This document shows positions 8,255-20,909 of a DNA stretch of 54,022 bases, in pieces. The stretch is from Aneurinibacillus sp. REN35. Lineage in GTDB: Bacteria > Bacillota > Bacilli > Aneurinibacillales > Aneurinibacillaceae. The position numbers and the translations under genes are program-made. The first letter of the stretch is position 1. Each line of letters opens with the position of its first letter. The notes under the pieces are model-generated. The model was given only the letters and a program-made list of their open reading frames with translations, was not told the origin of the DNA and searched no databases. The stretch is from positions 1 to 54,022 of the forward strand of contig NZ_JBFTXJ020000021.1 in NCBI RefSeq assembly GCF_041379945.2, given 5' to 3'.

Positions 8255-9058
8255 TTACGCACGCAGCAGCAAAACGACGATGGCAATTACAATGGTAATA
8301 CCAAAAAGAATCGCATCCCGCATGCCATAGCGCAGCTGCCGATACTTCGTCCGTCCTTCTCCGCCGCGGTATCCTCTCGCCTCCATCGCAAAGGCCAATT
8401 CTTCAGCCCTGCGAAATGATTGCACGAACAACGGTACAATAAGCGGAATAATCCCGTTAATCCGTTGAATGATAGACCCGCTAGAAAACGACGCTCCTCG
8501 TGACATCTGCGCTTTGGCAATCTTGTCCGTTTCCTCCAAAAGAGTAGGAATAAAACGCAGTGAAATCGACATCATCAGCGCTAATTCATGAGCAGGGAAC
8601 TTAAACCGACGCAACGGGGAAAACAAACTCTCCAATCCATCCGTCAACTGGATCGGTGAGGTGGTTAGCGTCAGCAGAGACGCAGACATCATCAGCAAGA
8701 TAATACGCGCTGATACAAATGCGGCGTCTATGAGCCCCTTCTCATGTATCTCGATGAACTTCCAAGAGAAAAGCACCGGACCCTCTTTGTTCGTAAAAAT
8801 CTGTAAGACTACCGTCAGTGCAATAATCCATAATGCAGGCTTCAGCCCTTTTAGAACATAGATGATCGGAATGCGGGATAATATAATACCCAGAAGACTT
8901 ACCGCCGCGACGAATAGAAATGCATACAACGAGTTCGCCAAGAAGATAAAAATAATGAAAAAGAATACGAATAAGAGCTTACTACGCGGGTCACAACGAT
9001 GCAGGAACGAATCGCGGGGTATATACTGTCCAATCGGTATAGAGTTCATGAAACTCAT
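8255..9058 (-). CDS. ecfT: Energy-coupling factor transporter transmembrane protein EcfT
   Basis: A 267-residue membrane protein with about five hydrophobic segments. It carries the two Ala-Arg-Gly coupling motifs (MSRGASFS and MEARGYRG) that dock on the two ATPases. EcfT links various vitamin-specific S subunits to the EcfA1/EcfA2 pair. No S component is encoded nearby, so this is the shared (group II) module. Its ATG overlaps the ecfA2 stop (ATGA). Confidence 0.95.
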   Translation of the reverse strand: MSFMNSIPIGQYIPRDSFLHRCDPRSKLLFVFFFIIFIFLANSLYAFLFVAAVSLLGIILSRIPIIYVLKGLKPALWIIALTVVLQIFTNKEGPVLFSWKFIEIHEKGLIDAAFVSARIILLMMSASLLTLTTSPIQLTDGLESLFSPLRRFKFPAHELALMMSISLRFIPTLLEETDKIAKAQMSRGASFSSGSIIQRINGIIPLIVPLFVQSFRRAEELAFAMEARGYRGGEGRTKYRQLRYGMRDAILFGITIVIAIVVLLLRA

Positions 9059-9948
9059 CCCAGGCCCCCTCCCTTCTTTGGAAAACGTCGCGCCAGTTCA
9101 TCGGCTAACGTCTCCGGATCAAAAATATCAAAAGGAAGAGGAGCCATACTGTCCCCAGTCATCTGAATCCGCTCATTGAATTGAGAAATAAAGCGTGTAA
9201 TCTCCGGCAGCTCAAGACCTGCCTGCCGAATCTTATCCGGGCTCTCGAACACTTGCTTAGGCGTACCTTCCATCCAGATACGTCCTTCATTCATCACATA
9301 CAAATAATCGGCATACAACGCTGCATCTTCCATGCTGTGTGTAACTAGAATGGTTGTACGCTTCTCTTCACGATGAACGCGGGCCACCATCTCAAGAATG
9401 GCATGATGCCCTGACGGATCAAGACCTGCAGTCGGTTCATCCAACACCAATATCTTCGGATTCATGACAAGCACTCCAGCAAGCGCCACACGCCTCATCT
9501 GACCGCCGCTAAGGGCAAAGGGAGACTTCTCCCCATACTTCTCAGGATCAAGTCCTACAAGCCGCAGAGCAGCGTCTACTCGCCCAGAAATCATGTCTTG
9601 CGGCAGACCCATGTTGGTAAGACCAAAAGCCACATCTTTTCGCACCGTCTCTTCAAACAATTGATATTCCGGATACTGAAAAGCCAGCCCCACTTGCTGA
9701 CGGAGCTTCTCAAGGCCTTTTTTCTTTTTGGCAGGCAGCGTAAACTCTCCTACCTGCATCGTGCCTTCTGTCGGGATAAGCAAGCCGTTTAATAACTGGA
9801 TGAGAGTAGACTTCCCAGAGCCTGTATGGCCGATTACAGCAACATAGCGGCCATGCGGAATAGACAGAGACACACTCCGAAGCGCCTGATAAGTAAACGG
9901 TGTACCCGGGGAGTACGTATATCCTACATTTTCTAATCGGATATCCAT
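9055..9948 (-). CDS. ecfA2: Energy-coupling factor transporter ATP-binding protein EcfA2
   Basis: A 297-residue ABC ATPase with Walker A GHTGSGKST, Q-loop AFQYPEYQLF, signature LSGGQMRR, Walker B ILVLDEPTAGLDP and switch VTHSM. The YPEYQLF stretch after the Q-loop is typical of EcfA2, against NPDNQFV in its partner. It overlaps ecfA1 by 16 nt and ecfT by 4 nt, which implies translational coupling and fixed stoichiometry. Confidence 0.96.
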   Translation of the reverse strand: MDIRLENVGYTYSPGTPFTYQALRSVSLSIPHGRYVAVIGHTGSGKSTLIQLLNGLLIPTEGTMQVGEFTLPAKKKKGLEKLRQQVGLAFQYPEYQLFEETVRKDVAFGLTNMGLPQDMISGRVDAALRLVGLDPEKYGEKSPFALSGGQMRRVALAGVLVMNPKILVLDEPTAGLDPSGHHAILEMVARVHREEKRTTILVTHSMEDAALYADYLYVMNEGRIWMEGTPKQVFESPDKIRQAGLELPEITRFISQFNERIQMTGDSMAPLPFDIFDPETLADELARRFPKKGGGLG

Positions 9949-10766
9949 AAGCTGTCCAACACTCCCTCCCCCGTCATTTTCAACTCATCAAAAACCAAGC
10001 CTCTTTGACGGAGGCGATACTGCAGATCACAAGCAAAAGGCACATCCAATTCAAGCCCACGCAGCCACTCCACCTGTTGGTACACACTGCCTGGCGTGCC
10101 TTCTCCAACAAGCTTCCCGCCGTCCATAACAAGAATGCGGTCACTATGAAGCGTTTCTTCAAGGTAATGTGTAATCTGGATTACGGTCATCCCGAATTCG
10201 CGGTTCATACGCTGTACGACTTCAAGGACTTCCTTACGTCCCCGAGGATCAAGCATCGCTGTTGCCTCATCAAGAACAAGCACTGCCGGCTGAATCGCAA
10301 GTGCACCTGCAATAGCTACACGTTGCTTTTGCCCACCGGACAAACGATTCGGCTCCGCAGTGCGGAATTCAGTCATATGAACTTGAAGCAGTACTTCCTT
10401 AATCCTCTCCTCCATCTCTATAGACGGGACACCGATATTCTCCATACCAAACGCAATATCATCTTCTACCGTCGGCGCCACGAATTGATTATCTGGGTTC
10501 TGGAACACCATACCAACCTGCTGCCGTACTTCCCAGATACGCTCTTCATTCGCCGTTACGATTCCAGATACTTCGATATTGCCCTCAGAAGGGAGCAGCA
10601 GACCGTTCAGCATCTTCGCCAGCGTGGATTTACCTGAACCGTTATGCCCGATAATGGAAAGGAATTCGCCCTTCTTTACATCAAATGTTACGCCATTCAC
10701 CGCTTTCTCTACCGCATTTTCATACGTAAAAGAAACATCGGTCAGGCGAATGATCGCTTCACTCAC
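9933..10766 (-). CDS. ecfA1: Energy-coupling factor transporter ATP-binding protein EcfA1
   Basis: A 277-residue ABC ATPase with Walker A GHNGSGKST, FQNPDNQFVAPTVEDD, signature LSGGQKQR and Walker B VLDEATAMLDP. The Ala in place of Pro in the Walker B tail is common in EcfA1. The start is GTG at 10766, with only a weak GGTGGG upstream. It is the first gene after the rplQ terminator, and I saw no clear promoter, so some read-through from the alpha operon may supply it. Confidence 0.96.
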   Translation of the reverse strand: MSEAIIRLTDVSFTYENAVEKAVNGVTFDVKKGEFLSIIGHNGSGKSTLAKMLNGLLLPSEGNIEVSGIVTANEERIWEVRQQVGMVFQNPDNQFVAPTVEDDIAFGMENIGVPSIEMEERIKEVLLQVHMTEFRTAEPNRLSGGQKQRVAIAGALAIQPAVLVLDEATAMLDPRGRKEVLEVVQRMNREFGMTVIQITHYLEETLHSDRILVMDGGKLVGEGTPGSVYQQVEWLRGLELDVPFACDLQYRLRQRGLVFDELKMTGEGVLDSLWISD

Positions 10767-10793
10767 GCCGATCCCACCACCATTTTACTATGC

Positions 10794-10823
10794 AAAAAAA
10801 GGGTGATTTCATCCTCACCCTTT
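10794..10823 (-). terminator. Terminator of the rpoA-rplQ operon
   Basis: Stem AAAGGGTGA with CCTCACCCTTT (10798-10823) followed on the minus strand by seven T residues, 17 bp after rplQ. Confidence 0.85.
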
Positions 10824-10839
10824 CTTGCGCCAGTGCTAA

Positions 10840-11205
10840 CTATTCAACTAACTCAAGGTATACCATTGGTGCGCCGTCTCCACGACGAGGCCCAATTTTC
10901 AAGATACGAGTATAACCACCTTGACGCTCAGAAAAGCGAGGTGCAACAGTATCGAAAAGTTTTTGAATTGCATCCTGGTTTGTTTCTTTATCTGCCACTT
11001 CTTTACGCACAAAAGCGGCTACTTGACGACGAGCGTGCAGGTCACCGCGTTTAGCCAGCGTAATCATTTTTTCAGCGATCGAACGAACTTCTTTCGCCTT
11101 GCTTTCCGTTGTCTCGATGCGCTCATTAATAATCAGGTCAGTTACCAGGTCGCGGAAAAGAGCCTTACGAGCGGCACTATTACGGCCTAATTTAGAGTAT
11201 GCCAT
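10840..11205 (-). CDS. rplQ: 50S ribosomal protein L17
   Basis: A 121-residue protein with the L17 start [16 protein letters not shown] and the motif [11 protein letters not shown]-like (here [11 protein letters not shown]) near the C-terminus. A strong AAGGAGG precedes the ATG. It closes the alpha operon behind rpoA, with a terminator after it. Confidence 0.97.
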   Translation of the reverse strand: MAYSKLGRNSAARKALFRDLVTDLIINERIETTESKAKEVRSIAEKMITLAKRGDLHARRQVAAFVRKEVADKETNQDAIQKLFDTVAPRFSERQGGYTRILKIGPRRGDGAPMVYLELVE

Positions 11206-11241
11206 CCTTTTTCCCTCCTTAAGACAAACAATCTATCGTTT

Positions 11242-12159
11242 CTAATCGTCTTTACGAAGCCCAAGACCCAGCTCTTCAAGCTTCTCTTGTACTTCTTCAA
11301 GCGATTTACGGCCAAGATTGCGCTGCGTCAGCTCTTGTACAGTATTAATACCGGCACGCTTCAAGCAGTTGTAGGAGCGGACAGAAAGATCCAGTTCTTC
11401 GATCGTCATCTCGAGTACTTTTTCTTTTTTGTCTTCTTCTTTCTCTACCATAATTTCGGCTTCCTGCGCCTCATCGGTGAGACCTACAAACAAATTGAGG
11501 TGTTCCGTCATAATTTTTGCGCCAAGGCTTACCGCTTCTTCCGGACGAATACTTCCGTCTGTCCACACTTCAAGCGTAAGCTTGTCATAGTTTGTTACCT
11601 GACCTACACGTGTATTTTCTACCTGATAGTTTACACGGTTGATCGGTGTATAGATGGAATCAATCGGAATTACACCGATTGGCAGATCGGGGCGTTTGTT
11701 CTGATCGGCAGGTACATAGCCGCGTCCACGATTGGCAACCATACGAATATGGAGACGTGCTCCTTCTTCTAATGTGGCAATAACCAATTCAGGATTCAGA
11801 ATTTCTACATCACTATCTGCGCGAATGTCAGCAGCCGTGACGACACCTGCGCCTTCCACGTCAATTTCAAGCACTTTCTCTTCATCCGAATGGATTTTAA
11901 GAGAAAGAGTTTTTACATTTAAGATGATCTGGGTAGTATCTTCTACCACGCCTTCGATCGTGGAGAACTCGTGGAGGACCCCATCGATTTCAACGCTAAC
12001 TACTGCGGCACCTGGAAGTGAAGAAAGTAAAATACGACGTAAGGAGTTGCCGAGCGTTGTGCCGTATCCGCGCTCAAGAGGCTCTACCACAAACTTGCCA
12101 TAGGTAGACTCATCACTTACTTCTACCACTTCGATCTTTGGCTTTTCGATTTCGATCAT
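11242..12159 (-). CDS. rpoA: RNA polymerase alpha subunit with a shortened C-terminal domain
   Basis: A 305-residue alpha subunit. The N-terminal domain (about 1-230), with the dimerisation block [16 protein letters not shown], is normal. The C-terminal domain begins normally ([20 protein letters not shown]), then passes directly through TQ to [12 protein letters not shown]. subtilis RpoA (314 residues) has about nine more residues there (KTEEDMMKV), the first helix of the helix-hairpin-helix. The loss is exactly in frame. The ATG at 12159 (nine bases after GGAGG) gives the canonical MIEIEKP start; a TTG lies one codon upstream. Confidence is for the gene identity; the deletion is discussed as a finding. 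Confidence 0.97.
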   Translation of the reverse strand: MIEIEKPKIEVVEVSDESTYGKFVVEPLERGYGTTLGNSLRRILLSSLPGAAVVSVEIDGVLHEFSTIEGVVEDTTQIILNVKTLSLKIHSDEEKVLEIDVEGAGVVTAADIRADSDVEILNPELVIATLEEGARLHIRMVANRGRGYVPADQNKRPDLPIGVIPIDSIYTPINRVNYQVENTRVGQVTNYDKLTLEVWTDGSIRPEEAVSLGAKIMTEHLNLFVGLTDEAQEAEIMVEKEEDKKEKVLEMTIEELDLSVRSYNCLKRAGINTVQELTQRNLGRKSLEEVQEKLEELGLGLRKDD

Positions 12160-12162
12160 CAA

Positions 12163-12341
12163 ACAAACCCTCCTTCAAAACGTCGAAAATTCCGGACGGG
12201 TCTAAGGTCCACGACCGGAATTCCCCTTTGGCGGTTACCAGTAAATCGCAACCAAAGCACAGACCTGTTTGTGTCATATTATAATAGTATGCACAGGTGT
12301 ATAACTTTTTAAACTGCTAGTTTATGCGACTTGCTGCCAAA
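12163..12341 (-). promoter_or_regulatory. rpoA-rplQ promoter region and leader hairpin
   Basis: A 179-bp gap in an otherwise tightly packed cluster. On the minus strand it has a TATAAT -10 (about 12278-12283) with a weak -35 (GTTATA-like). Further on is an 8-bp perfect inverted repeat AATTCCGG/CCGGAATT (12188-12222) just upstream of the rpoA ribosome binding site. There is no T-run, so this looks like a leader structure rather than a terminator. Confidence 0.4.
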
Positions 12342-12740
12342 TTATACACGACGACGTTTTGGTGGACGGCAACCATTATGAGGAATAGGTGTTACGTCTT
12401 TGATCATGTTAACTTCCAAACCCGTAGCTTGCAAAGAACGGATGGCAGCTTCACGACCAGAACCCGGTCCTTTAACCATAACTTCAACAGCCTTCATGCC
12501 GTGCTCCATTGCAGCTTTTGCAGCTTGCTCAGCAGCCATTTGAGCAGCAAACGGAGTGCTTTTACGAGAGCCTCTGAAACCAAGGCCACCAGCACTTGCC
12601 CAGGAGATTGCATTTCCGTGTGGATCCGTGATTGTAACGATCGTGTTGTTGAATGTAGAACGGATATGCGCGATACCAGACTCAATATTTTTGCGATCAC
12701 GACGACGAGTACGAGTCGCAGCTACTTTTCTTTTCGCCAA
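12342..12740 (-). CDS. rpsK: 30S ribosomal protein S11
   Basis: A 132-residue protein with the S11 core [19 protein letters not shown] and the basic C-terminus [13 protein letters not shown] prefer the TTG at 12740 (reads [10 protein letters not shown]), nine bases after AAGGAGG. The ATG two codons upstream (12746) would leave only three bases. S11 lies on the 30S platform and contacts the mRNA exit region. Confidence 0.96.
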   Translation of the reverse strand: MAKRKVAATRTRRRDRKNIESGIAHIRSTFNNTIVTITDPHGNAISWASAGGLGFRGSRKSTPFAAQMAAEQAAKAAMEHGMKAVEVMVKGPGSGREAAIRSLQATGLEVNMIKDVTPIPHNGCRPPKRRRV

Positions 12741-12755
12741 CTTCATTTACCTCCT

Positions 12756-13124
12756 TTACTTCTTCTTATTCGCAACAGTGCGGCGCGGCCCTTTGCGAGT
12801 ACGTGCATTCGTTTTCGTACGTTGACCACGAAGCGGCAGACCTTTGCGGTGACGAACACCACGGTAGCAGCCGATCTCGATCAGACGCTTGATGTTGAGA
12901 GATACTTCACGACGAAGGTCCCCTTCAACTTTAACTGTTTTATCAATATACTCACGAAGCTTCGCTGCTTCATCTTCGGTCAGATCACGAACACGCGTGT
13001 TCTCATCAATACCTGTTTCGCTCAGGATTTTCACGGCAGTGGAACGGCCCACGCCAAAAATGTAAGTCAACGCGATTACTACGCGCTTGTCACGAGGTAA
13101 GTCAACCCCAGCAATACGTGCCAT
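12756..13124 (-). CDS. rpsM: 30S ribosomal protein S13
   Basis: A 122-residue protein with [20 protein letters not shown] at the start, the glycine-rich [20 protein letters not shown] block, and a lysine-rich tail that reaches the tRNA sites. It sits between rpmJ and rpsK in canonical order. Confidence 0.98.
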   Translation of the reverse strand: MARIAGVDLPRDKRVVIALTYIFGVGRSTAVKILSETGIDENTRVRDLTEDEAAKLREYIDKTVKVEGDLRREVSLNIKRLIEIGCYRGVRHRKGLPLRGQRTKTNARTRKGPRRTVANKKK

Positions 13125-13147
13125 GTATCATGCACCTCCTTAATAAA

Positions 13148-13261
13148 TTAGCCTTGTCTTTGCTTATGCTTCGGATTTTCACAGATTACCATGATCTTGC
13201 CTTTACGGCGAATGATCTTGCATTTCTCGCAAATCGGCTTTACAGATGGTCTTACTTTCAC
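13148..13261 (-). CDS. rpmJ: 50S ribosomal protein L36
   Basis: A 37-residue protein starting at GTG (13261), eight bases after AGGAGG. It has a zinc ribbon with CEKCK, a later Cys (MVICE) and His (PKHKQ), so it is the zinc-containing C+ form. It lies between infA and rpsM as in B. subtilis. Confidence 0.96.
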   Translation of the reverse strand: MKVRPSVKPICEKCKIIRRKGKIMVICENPKHKQRQG

Positions 13262-13344
13262 TTGGATAACCTCCTGTCGGTTCTAGAGTGGAAATATTAG
13301 AGGTTGGAGGCTAAGCTAACCTCTAACTCTTCACGTTTCCTTCT

Positions 13345-13563
13345 CTATTTATAGCGATATGTGATCCGCCCGCGGGTCAAATCATACGGTGATAATTCAA
13401 CGGTGACTTTGTCACCCGGCAGTATACGAATGAAGTGCATACGGATTTTACCGGATACATGAGCCAGCACTTTATGCCCGTTCTCAAGCTCTACACGAAA
13501 CATTGCGTTCGGAAGAGGTTCAATCACGGTACCTTCCACTTCAATTACGTCTTCTTTTGCCAT
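13345..13563 (-). CDS. infA: Translation initiation factor IF-1
   Basis: A 72-residue OB-fold protein with the usual start [29 protein letters not shown] in the barrel, and ending RGRITYRYK. It binds the 30S A site during initiation. Confidence 0.98.
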   Translation of the reverse strand: MAKEDVIEVEGTVIEPLPNAMFRVELENGHKVLAHVSGKIRMHFIRILPGDKVTVELSPYDLTRGRITYRYK

Positions 13564-13630
13564 AAAGCCACTCTCCTTTCTTCAGCACAGCTGCTTATAG
13601 GTAAGCATTCTTAACTCAGTCGATAAACCT

Positions 13631-13660
13631 ATAATATCCCCACCGGCAATCATAACACAA
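13631..13660 (-). promoter_or_regulatory. Possible internal promoter before infA
   Basis: On the minus strand TTGTGT (13660-13655), 18 bp, TATTAT (13636-13631) in the 128-bp gap between map and infA, which is wide for this cluster. Confidence 0.35.
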
Positions 13661-13691
13661 TGTATATACCAAAGGGAAATACTATTATTAT

Positions 13692-16438
<2,747 letters not shown>

Positions 16439-16439
<1 letters not shown>

Positions 16440-16879
16440 TAGATCACCTCGGTTTTTCCGCCAAGAGCCTCAATTTTCTCAACCGCAGATTGAGAAAACT
16501 TCTGGGCTTGAACCGTCAGCTTCACGTTTAGTTCTCCATTCCCTAAAATCTTCACGCCATCGTGCGTGTTTTTAATTACACCAGCTTCAAGAAGAGCTTC
16601 CGGTGTTACTACCGTACCTTCTTCGAACTGGTTCAATTTATCAAGATTGATTACAGCAAACACTTTGCGATTCGGGTTTGTAAAACCGCGCTTCGGCAAA
16701 CGACGATACAGTGGATTTTGACCACCCTCGAAACCTGGGCGAACTCCGCCACCGGAACGAGCGTTTTGACCTTTATGTCCACGACCGGCCGTTTTACCGT
16801 TGCCGGTACCAATACCACGACCTACTCGCTTACGAGTGTGACGGGAACCTTCAGCAGGTTTAATTTCGTGTAAATTCAT
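16439..16879 (-). CDS. rplO: 50S ribosomal protein L15
   Basis: A 146-residue protein. The basic glycine-rich N-terminus ([20 protein letters not shown]) penetrates 23S r[22 protein letters not shown] is the L15 signature. It ends one base into the secY start. Confidence 0.98.
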
Positions 16880-16910
16880 CGTTGCACCTCCTCTTTACGC
16901 AAGATATCTA

Positions 16911-17096
16911 TTACTCAGCGATTTCCTTAACTTCAACCATATGCTTCACTTTTTCCACCATACCGCGCATTGCGGCATTGTCTTCTTTTACAACAGACTG
17001 GTGAATTTTGCGAAGACCAAGAGCTGCTACTGTCGCTTTTTGGTTTTGCGTACGCCCAATAAGACTTCTTTTGAGGGTGATTTGCAATTTAGCCAT
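16911..17096 (-). CDS. rpmD: 50S ribosomal protein L30
   Basis: A 61-residue protein with the L30 pattern [21 protein letters not shown] and the typical bacterial length. It lies 14 bp after rpsE in canonical order. Confidence 0.97.
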   Translation of the reverse strand: MAKLQITLKRSLIGRTQNQKATVAALGLRKIHQSVVKEDNAAMRGMVEKVKHMVEVKEIAE

Positions 17097-17110
17097 TGTC
17101 TAAGTCCCTC

Positions 17111-17608
17111 CTAACCTAAAAGCTCTTCCGCAGTTTTACCACGCAGTTTTGCAACTTGCTCAGCAGTTTTCAGACGGCTTAAACCCTCTAACGTAGCATT
17201 TACCATGTTGATTGGGTTATTAGAGCCTAGAGACTTACTCAATACATCGCCTACACCAGCAAGTTCAAGAACCGCACGAACAGGGCCACCGGCGATAACT
17301 CCAGTACCTTCTGAAGCTGGCTTCATGAATACTTTACCGGCACCAAAACGTCCGTTGATTTCGTGAGGCAGTGTTGTTCCTACGAGTGGAACTTTAATTA
17401 GATTTTTCTTTGCATCTTCGATGGCTTTACGGATCGCATCTGGTACCTCTTGAGCTTTACCCATGCCAGTACCTACGTGTCCATTCTTATCGCCAACGAC
17501 TACGAGAGCGCTGAAGCTGAAACGACGTCCACCTTTAACAACCTTTGCAACACGGTTAATGGCGACTACTCTCTCTTCAAGCTCCAGGTTCGAAGCGTCA
17601 ATACGCAT
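17111..17608 (-). CDS. rpsE: 30S ribosomal protein S5
   Basis: A 165-residue protein starting MRIDASNLE at 17608, behind AAGGAGGGAAAACTTC. An earlier in-frame Met at 17644 overlaps rplR and is not likely. It has [18 protein letters not shown] (N-terminal double-stranded RNA fold) and GNNPINMV-like (here [12 protein letters not shown]) motifs. Confidence 0.97.
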   Translation of the reverse strand: MRIDASNLELEERVVAINRVAKVVKGGRRFSFSALVVVGDKNGHVGTGMGKAQEVPDAIRKAIEDAKKNLIKVPLVGTTLPHEINGRFGAGKVFMKPASEGTGVIAGGPVRAVLELAGVGDVLSKSLGSNNPINMVNATLEGLSRLKTAEQVAKLRGKTAEELLG

Positions 17609-17644
17609 GAAGTTTTCCCTCCTTGTGTAAGGAATTTCGTTCAA

Positions 17645-18013
17645 TTAGAATTGCAGACCGGCTTCGCGCGCAGCATCTGCAAGAGTTTTAATACGTCCAT
17701 GATACAAGTATCCACCACGGTCGAATACGACTTCTTTCACGCCTTTTTCGATACCGCGTTTTGCAATCAATTCGCCTACTTTTGCAGCAGCTTCTTGGTT
17801 GCCGCCGTGGCTGATTTGACCTTTAAGCTCAGGATCAACAGTAGAAGCAGCAGCGATGGTTACGCCAGCTACGTCATCGATCAGTTGAGCATAGATATGG
17901 TTAGAAGAACGGTACACGTTCAGGCGAGGAGCTTGAGTTGTACCGGAGATTTTTTTGCGTACACGCAGGTGTCTTTTCTTCCGTGCTTTGTTTTTATCTT
18001 GTTTAGAGATCAC
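17645..18013 (-). CDS. rplR: 50S ribosomal protein L18
   Basis: A 122-residue 5S rRNA-binding protein. The GTG at 18013 (reads [18 protein letters not shown]) is eight bases after AAGGAG. A GTG three codons upstream would abut the ribosome binding site. The C-terminal [20 protein letters not shown] is the L18 signature. Confidence 0.97.
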   Translation of the reverse strand: MISKQDKNKARKKRHLRVRKKISGTTQAPRLNVYRSSNHIYAQLIDDVAGVTIAAASTVDPELKGQISHGGNQEAAAKVGELIAKRGIEKGVKEVVFDRGGYLYHGRIKTLADAAREAGLQF

Positions 18014-18047
18014 GTGATTCACTCCTTTCTTACATACGCCTTAGCGA

Positions 18048-18587
18048 TTACTTCTTACCAGTTTTACCTTCTTTACGACGTACGCGTTCGCCTTGGTAGC
18101 GAATACCTTTACCTTTGTAAGGCTCAGGTCGACGTACAGCACGAATTTCAGAAGCGATTTGGCCTACGCGCTCTTTGTCAATACCTTTAACAATGATTTG
18201 CGTTTGTGCCGGAACTTCGAATTCAATGCCTTCTTCCGGAGTGATTTCAACTGGATGAGAATATCCAACGTTGAGTGTCAGGTTGCTACCGCTTTTAGCT
18301 GCACGATAACCTACACCAACCAATTCAAGCGTTTTAGCGAATCCGTTCGTTACGCCTTCCACCATGTTGGCGATAACGCTACGAGTTGTACCGTGCAGGG
18401 CGCGGTGCAATTTGTTATCAGAAGGACGTTCAACAACGATTTCGTTTCCTTCTACTTTCACGATTACTTCACTATGAAGCGTACGAGTAAGCGTACCCTT
18501 CGAACCTTTAACGGTCAATACTGTTCCATCAAGCTTTACGTCTACTCCTTCAGGAATAGCGATCGGTTTTTTACCAATACGGGACAT
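18048..18587 (-). CDS. rplF: 50S ribosomal protein L6
   Basis: A 179-residue protein with two tandem L6 folds. It begins [17 protein letters not shown] and has the C-terminal [15 protein letters not shown] signature. It lies in the spc operon between rpsH and rplR. Confidence 0.98.
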   Translation of the reverse strand: MSRIGKKPIAIPEGVDVKLDGTVLTVKGSKGTLTRTLHSEVIVKVEGNEIVVERPSDNKLHRALHGTTRSVIANMVEGVTNGFAKTLELVGVGYRAAKSGSNLTLNVGYSHPVEITPEEGIEFEVPAQTQIIVKGIDKERVGQIASEIRAVRRPEPYKGKGIRYQGERVRRKEGKTGKK

Positions 18588-18618
18588 CCGTTACACCTCC
18601 ATTCGCTCTCGAATGTTA

Positions 18619-19017
18619 TTACCAAATGTATGCGATCACTTCGCCGCCGACTTGTTGTTGGCGAGCTTGTTTGTCAGTCATAACGCCTTTTGATGTAGAA
18701 ACAACGGCGATTCCTAATCCGCCCAGAACACGAGGAATCTCGCCCTTGTTGGCGTATACGCGCAGACCAGGTTTGCTAATGCGCTTCAGACCGTTAATTA
18801 CACGTTCGTTATCTGCACCGTATTTCAAGAAAATACGGAGAATGCCTTGCTTGTTATCTTCTACGTACTCAACGTCACGAATAAAGCCTTCTTCTTTCAG
18901 CAGATTCGCGATGGCGTGCTTGATTTTGGAAGCAGGTACTTCCAGCTTCTCATGACGCACCATGTTGGCATTGCGAATGCGAGTAAGCATATCTGCAATT
19001 GGATCTGTCATTACCAT
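18619..19017 (-). CDS. rpsH: 30S ribosomal protein S8
   Basis: A 132-residue protein, the same length as in B. subtilis, beginning [18 protein letters not shown]. The C-terminal RNA-binding half has [18 protein letters not shown]. Confidence 0.98.
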   Translation of the reverse strand: MVMTDPIADMLTRIRNANMVRHEKLEVPASKIKHAIANLLKEEGFIRDVEYVEDNKQGILRIFLKYGADNERVINGLKRISKPGLRVYANKGEIPRVLGGLGIAVVSTSKGVMTDKQARQQQVGGEVIAYIW

Positions 19018-19046
19018 ATGTTTTACCTCCTTCCCATTCTAAGGGA

Positions 19047-19232
19047 TTACCAGCTTGCTTTCTTCACTCCAGGCAGTTGGCCTTGGTATGCTAAGTCGCG
19101 AATACAAATCCGGCAAAGTTTAAATTTACGGTACACGGAATGCGGACGACCACAACGTTCGCAGCGTGTGTAGGCCTGAACTTTAAACTTCGGCTTACGT
19201 TGCTGTTTCACGATCATTGATTTTTTAGCCAC
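19047..19232 (-). CDS. rpsN: 30S ribosomal protein S14, zinc-binding type
   Basis: A 61-residue protein with two CxxC pairs (CERCG and CRICI), which makes it the short zinc-ribbon form (RpsN/RpsZ) rather than the zinc-independent paralogue. It sits between rplE and rpsH. Confidence 0.97.
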   Translation of the reverse strand: MAKKSMIVKQQRKPKFKVQAYTRCERCGRPHSVYRKFKLCRICIRDLAYQGQLPGVKKASW

Positions 19233-19265
19233 TTGTTTCCCTCCTTATCGTATAGGAATCCGTAC

Positions 19266-19808
19266 TTACTTGACGAAAGGAGCGCCAAATTGTGTCAACA
19301 GTTCGCGGCCTTCTTCGTCCGTTTGTGCCGTTGTTACGATTACGATGTCCATTCCGCGAATTGCGTCCACTTTATCGTACTCGATTTCCGGGAAGATCAA
19401 TTGTTCTTTTAATCCGAGCGTGTAGTTTCCGCGTCCATCAAACGCTTTGTTGGAAATACCACGGAAGTCACGTACGCGCGGAAGAGAGATGTTGAATAAT
19501 TTATCCAGGAAGTGGTACATACGCTCGCCGCGCAGTGTCACTTTCACGCCGATTGGCATGCCTTCACGAAGACGGAAGCCTGCGATAGACTTCTTCGCAC
19601 GAGTGATAACCGGCTTTTGACCTGCGATTGCTTCGATGTCACGAACCGCATTGTCTAAAACTTTTGGGTTAGCAACGGCTTCGCCCAAACCGATGTTGAT
19701 CACGATCTTGTCGATTTTAGGAACCTGCATAACAGACTTATATTCGAACTTCTGCATTAAAGCAGGAGTGATTTTCTCTTTGTATTGCTCTAACATTCTT
19801 GCAGCCAT
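19266..19808 (-). CDS. rplE: 50S ribosomal protein L5
   Basis: A 180-residue 5S rRNA-binding protein. It has [16 protein letters not shown], the P-site loop region [20 protein letters not shown], and [17 protein letters not shown] near the end. Confidence 0.98.
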   Translation of the reverse strand: MAARMLEQYKEKITPALMQKFEYKSVMQVPKIDKIVINIGLGEAVANPKVLDNAVRDIEAIAGQKPVITRAKKSIAGFRLREGMPIGVKVTLRGERMYHFLDKLFNISLPRVRDFRGISNKAFDGRGNYTLGLKEQLIFPEIEYDKVDAIRGMDIVIVTTAQTDEEGRELLTQFGAPFVK

Positions 19809-19833
19809 TTAGATGACCTCCTTTCCGACCTGA

Positions 19834-20163
19834 CTACTTATCCAATGCTTCGCCAGATTTTTTTGCAATGCGTACTTTCTTTCCGTCTACAATTTTTGAA
19901 CCGATACGAGTCGGCTCGCCCGTTTTCGGATCAGCGATCATTACGTTAGAAGCATGAATGGCAGCTTCTTGTGTAACGATACCGCCCTGCGGGTTATTGG
20001 CGTTCGGACGAGTGTGTTTCTTAACCATGTTTACGCCTTCTACAAGCACACGGCCTGTTTTCGGGTACGCAGCAAGAACGCGTCCTTTTTTACCTTTATC
20101 TTTACCGCTGATAACAACTACGTTGTCACCGGATTTCACGTGCATTTTCTTTTGTTCGGACAT
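19834..20163 (-). CDS. rplX: 50S ribosomal protein L24
   Basis: A 109-residue protein with a KOW motif ([19 protein letters not shown]). It starts MSEQKKMHV, a few residues longer than B. subtilis L24, behind AAGGAGGTGCCGTC. It starts 50S assembly. Confidence 0.97.
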   Translation of the reverse strand: MSEQKKMHVKSGDNVVVISGKDKGKKGRVLAAYPKTGRVLVEGVNMVKKHTRPNANNPQGGIVTQEAAIHASNVMIADPKTGEPTRIGSKIVDGKKVRIAKKSGEALDK

Positions 20164-20206
20164 GACGGCACCTCCTTATGTTTACTTAATGCCTTTTAAG
20201 CAGGAT

Positions 20207-20575
20207 TTACAGTACTTCAGGAGCCAGAGATACGATCTTCATGAACTCTTTATCACGAAGTTCCCGGGCAACTGGTCCGAAAATACGAGTTCCACGCGGG
20301 CCTTTATCATCACGAACAATTACCGCTGCGTTCTCATCAAAGCGAATGTATGAACCGTCTTTACGACGAGCACCGCTCTTAGAACGTACGATTACAGCTT
20401 TGACAATGTCGCCCTTCTTAACAACGCCACCTGGTGTTGCCTGTTTTACCGAGCAAACAATAACGTCGCCAATGTTAGCGGATTTACGGCCAGAACCGCC
20501 GAGCACTTTAATACACATCAGTTCTTTCGCGCCAGAGTTATCAGCTACGCGCAAACGAGTTTGAGTTTGGATCAC
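20207..20575 (-). CDS. rplN: 50S ribosomal protein L14
   Basis: A 122-residue protein, the canonical length, beginning [19 protein letters not shown] and containing [17 protein letters not shown] and the [13 protein letters not shown] signature. Confidence 0.98.
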   Translation of the reverse strand: MIQTQTRLRVADNSGAKELMCIKVLGGSGRKSANIGDVIVCSVKQATPGGVVKKGDIVKAVIVRSKSGARRKDGSYIRFDENAAVIVRDDKGPRGTRIFGPVARELRDKEFMKIVSLAPEVL

Positions 20576-20618
20576 GGAGAGTCCCTCCCTTCAGTTGTAA
20601 CTAACGTTCGATCATATT

Positions 20619-20885
20619 TTAAATAATAACGGCTTTCTCAACCACTTCAACCAGTCTCCAACGTTTGTCTTTTGACAACGGGCGAGTTTCCATGATTTTA
20701 ACTAGATCGCCGATCTTTGCAGTGTTTTGCTCATCATGAGCTTTGAACTTCTTGGAATATTTCACGCGCTTTCCGTAAAGCGGGTGCTTTTTGTATGTTT
20801 CGACCAGAACAACAATTGTTTTGTCCATTTTGTCAGAAACAACTCGACCAAGAACAACTTTACGTGCATTGCGTTCTTCTGCCAT
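20619..20885 (-). CDS. rpsQ: 30S ribosomal protein S17
   Basis: An 88-residue OB-fold protein with [19 protein letters not shown] and [20 protein letters not shown]. It is between rpmC and rplN. Confidence 0.98.
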   Translation of the reverse strand: MAEERNARKVVLGRVVSDKMDKTIVVLVETYKKHPLYGKRVKYSKKFKAHDEQNTAKIGDLVKIMETRPLSKDKRWRLVEVVEKAVII

Positions 20886-20909
20886 GTTTGCGACCTCCTC
20901 TCTAATCTA

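Noticed and set aside
12324-13100. Long plus-strand open frame (258 codons) across rpsK and rpsM
   Set aside because: Opposite strand of two certain ribosomal protein genes; composition is Thr/Arg/Phe-rich, typical of antisense frames in r-protein genes.
17450-18190. Long plus-strand open frame (246 codons) across rpsE, rplR and rplF
   Set aside because: Antisense shadow of certain ribosomal genes, no start signal.
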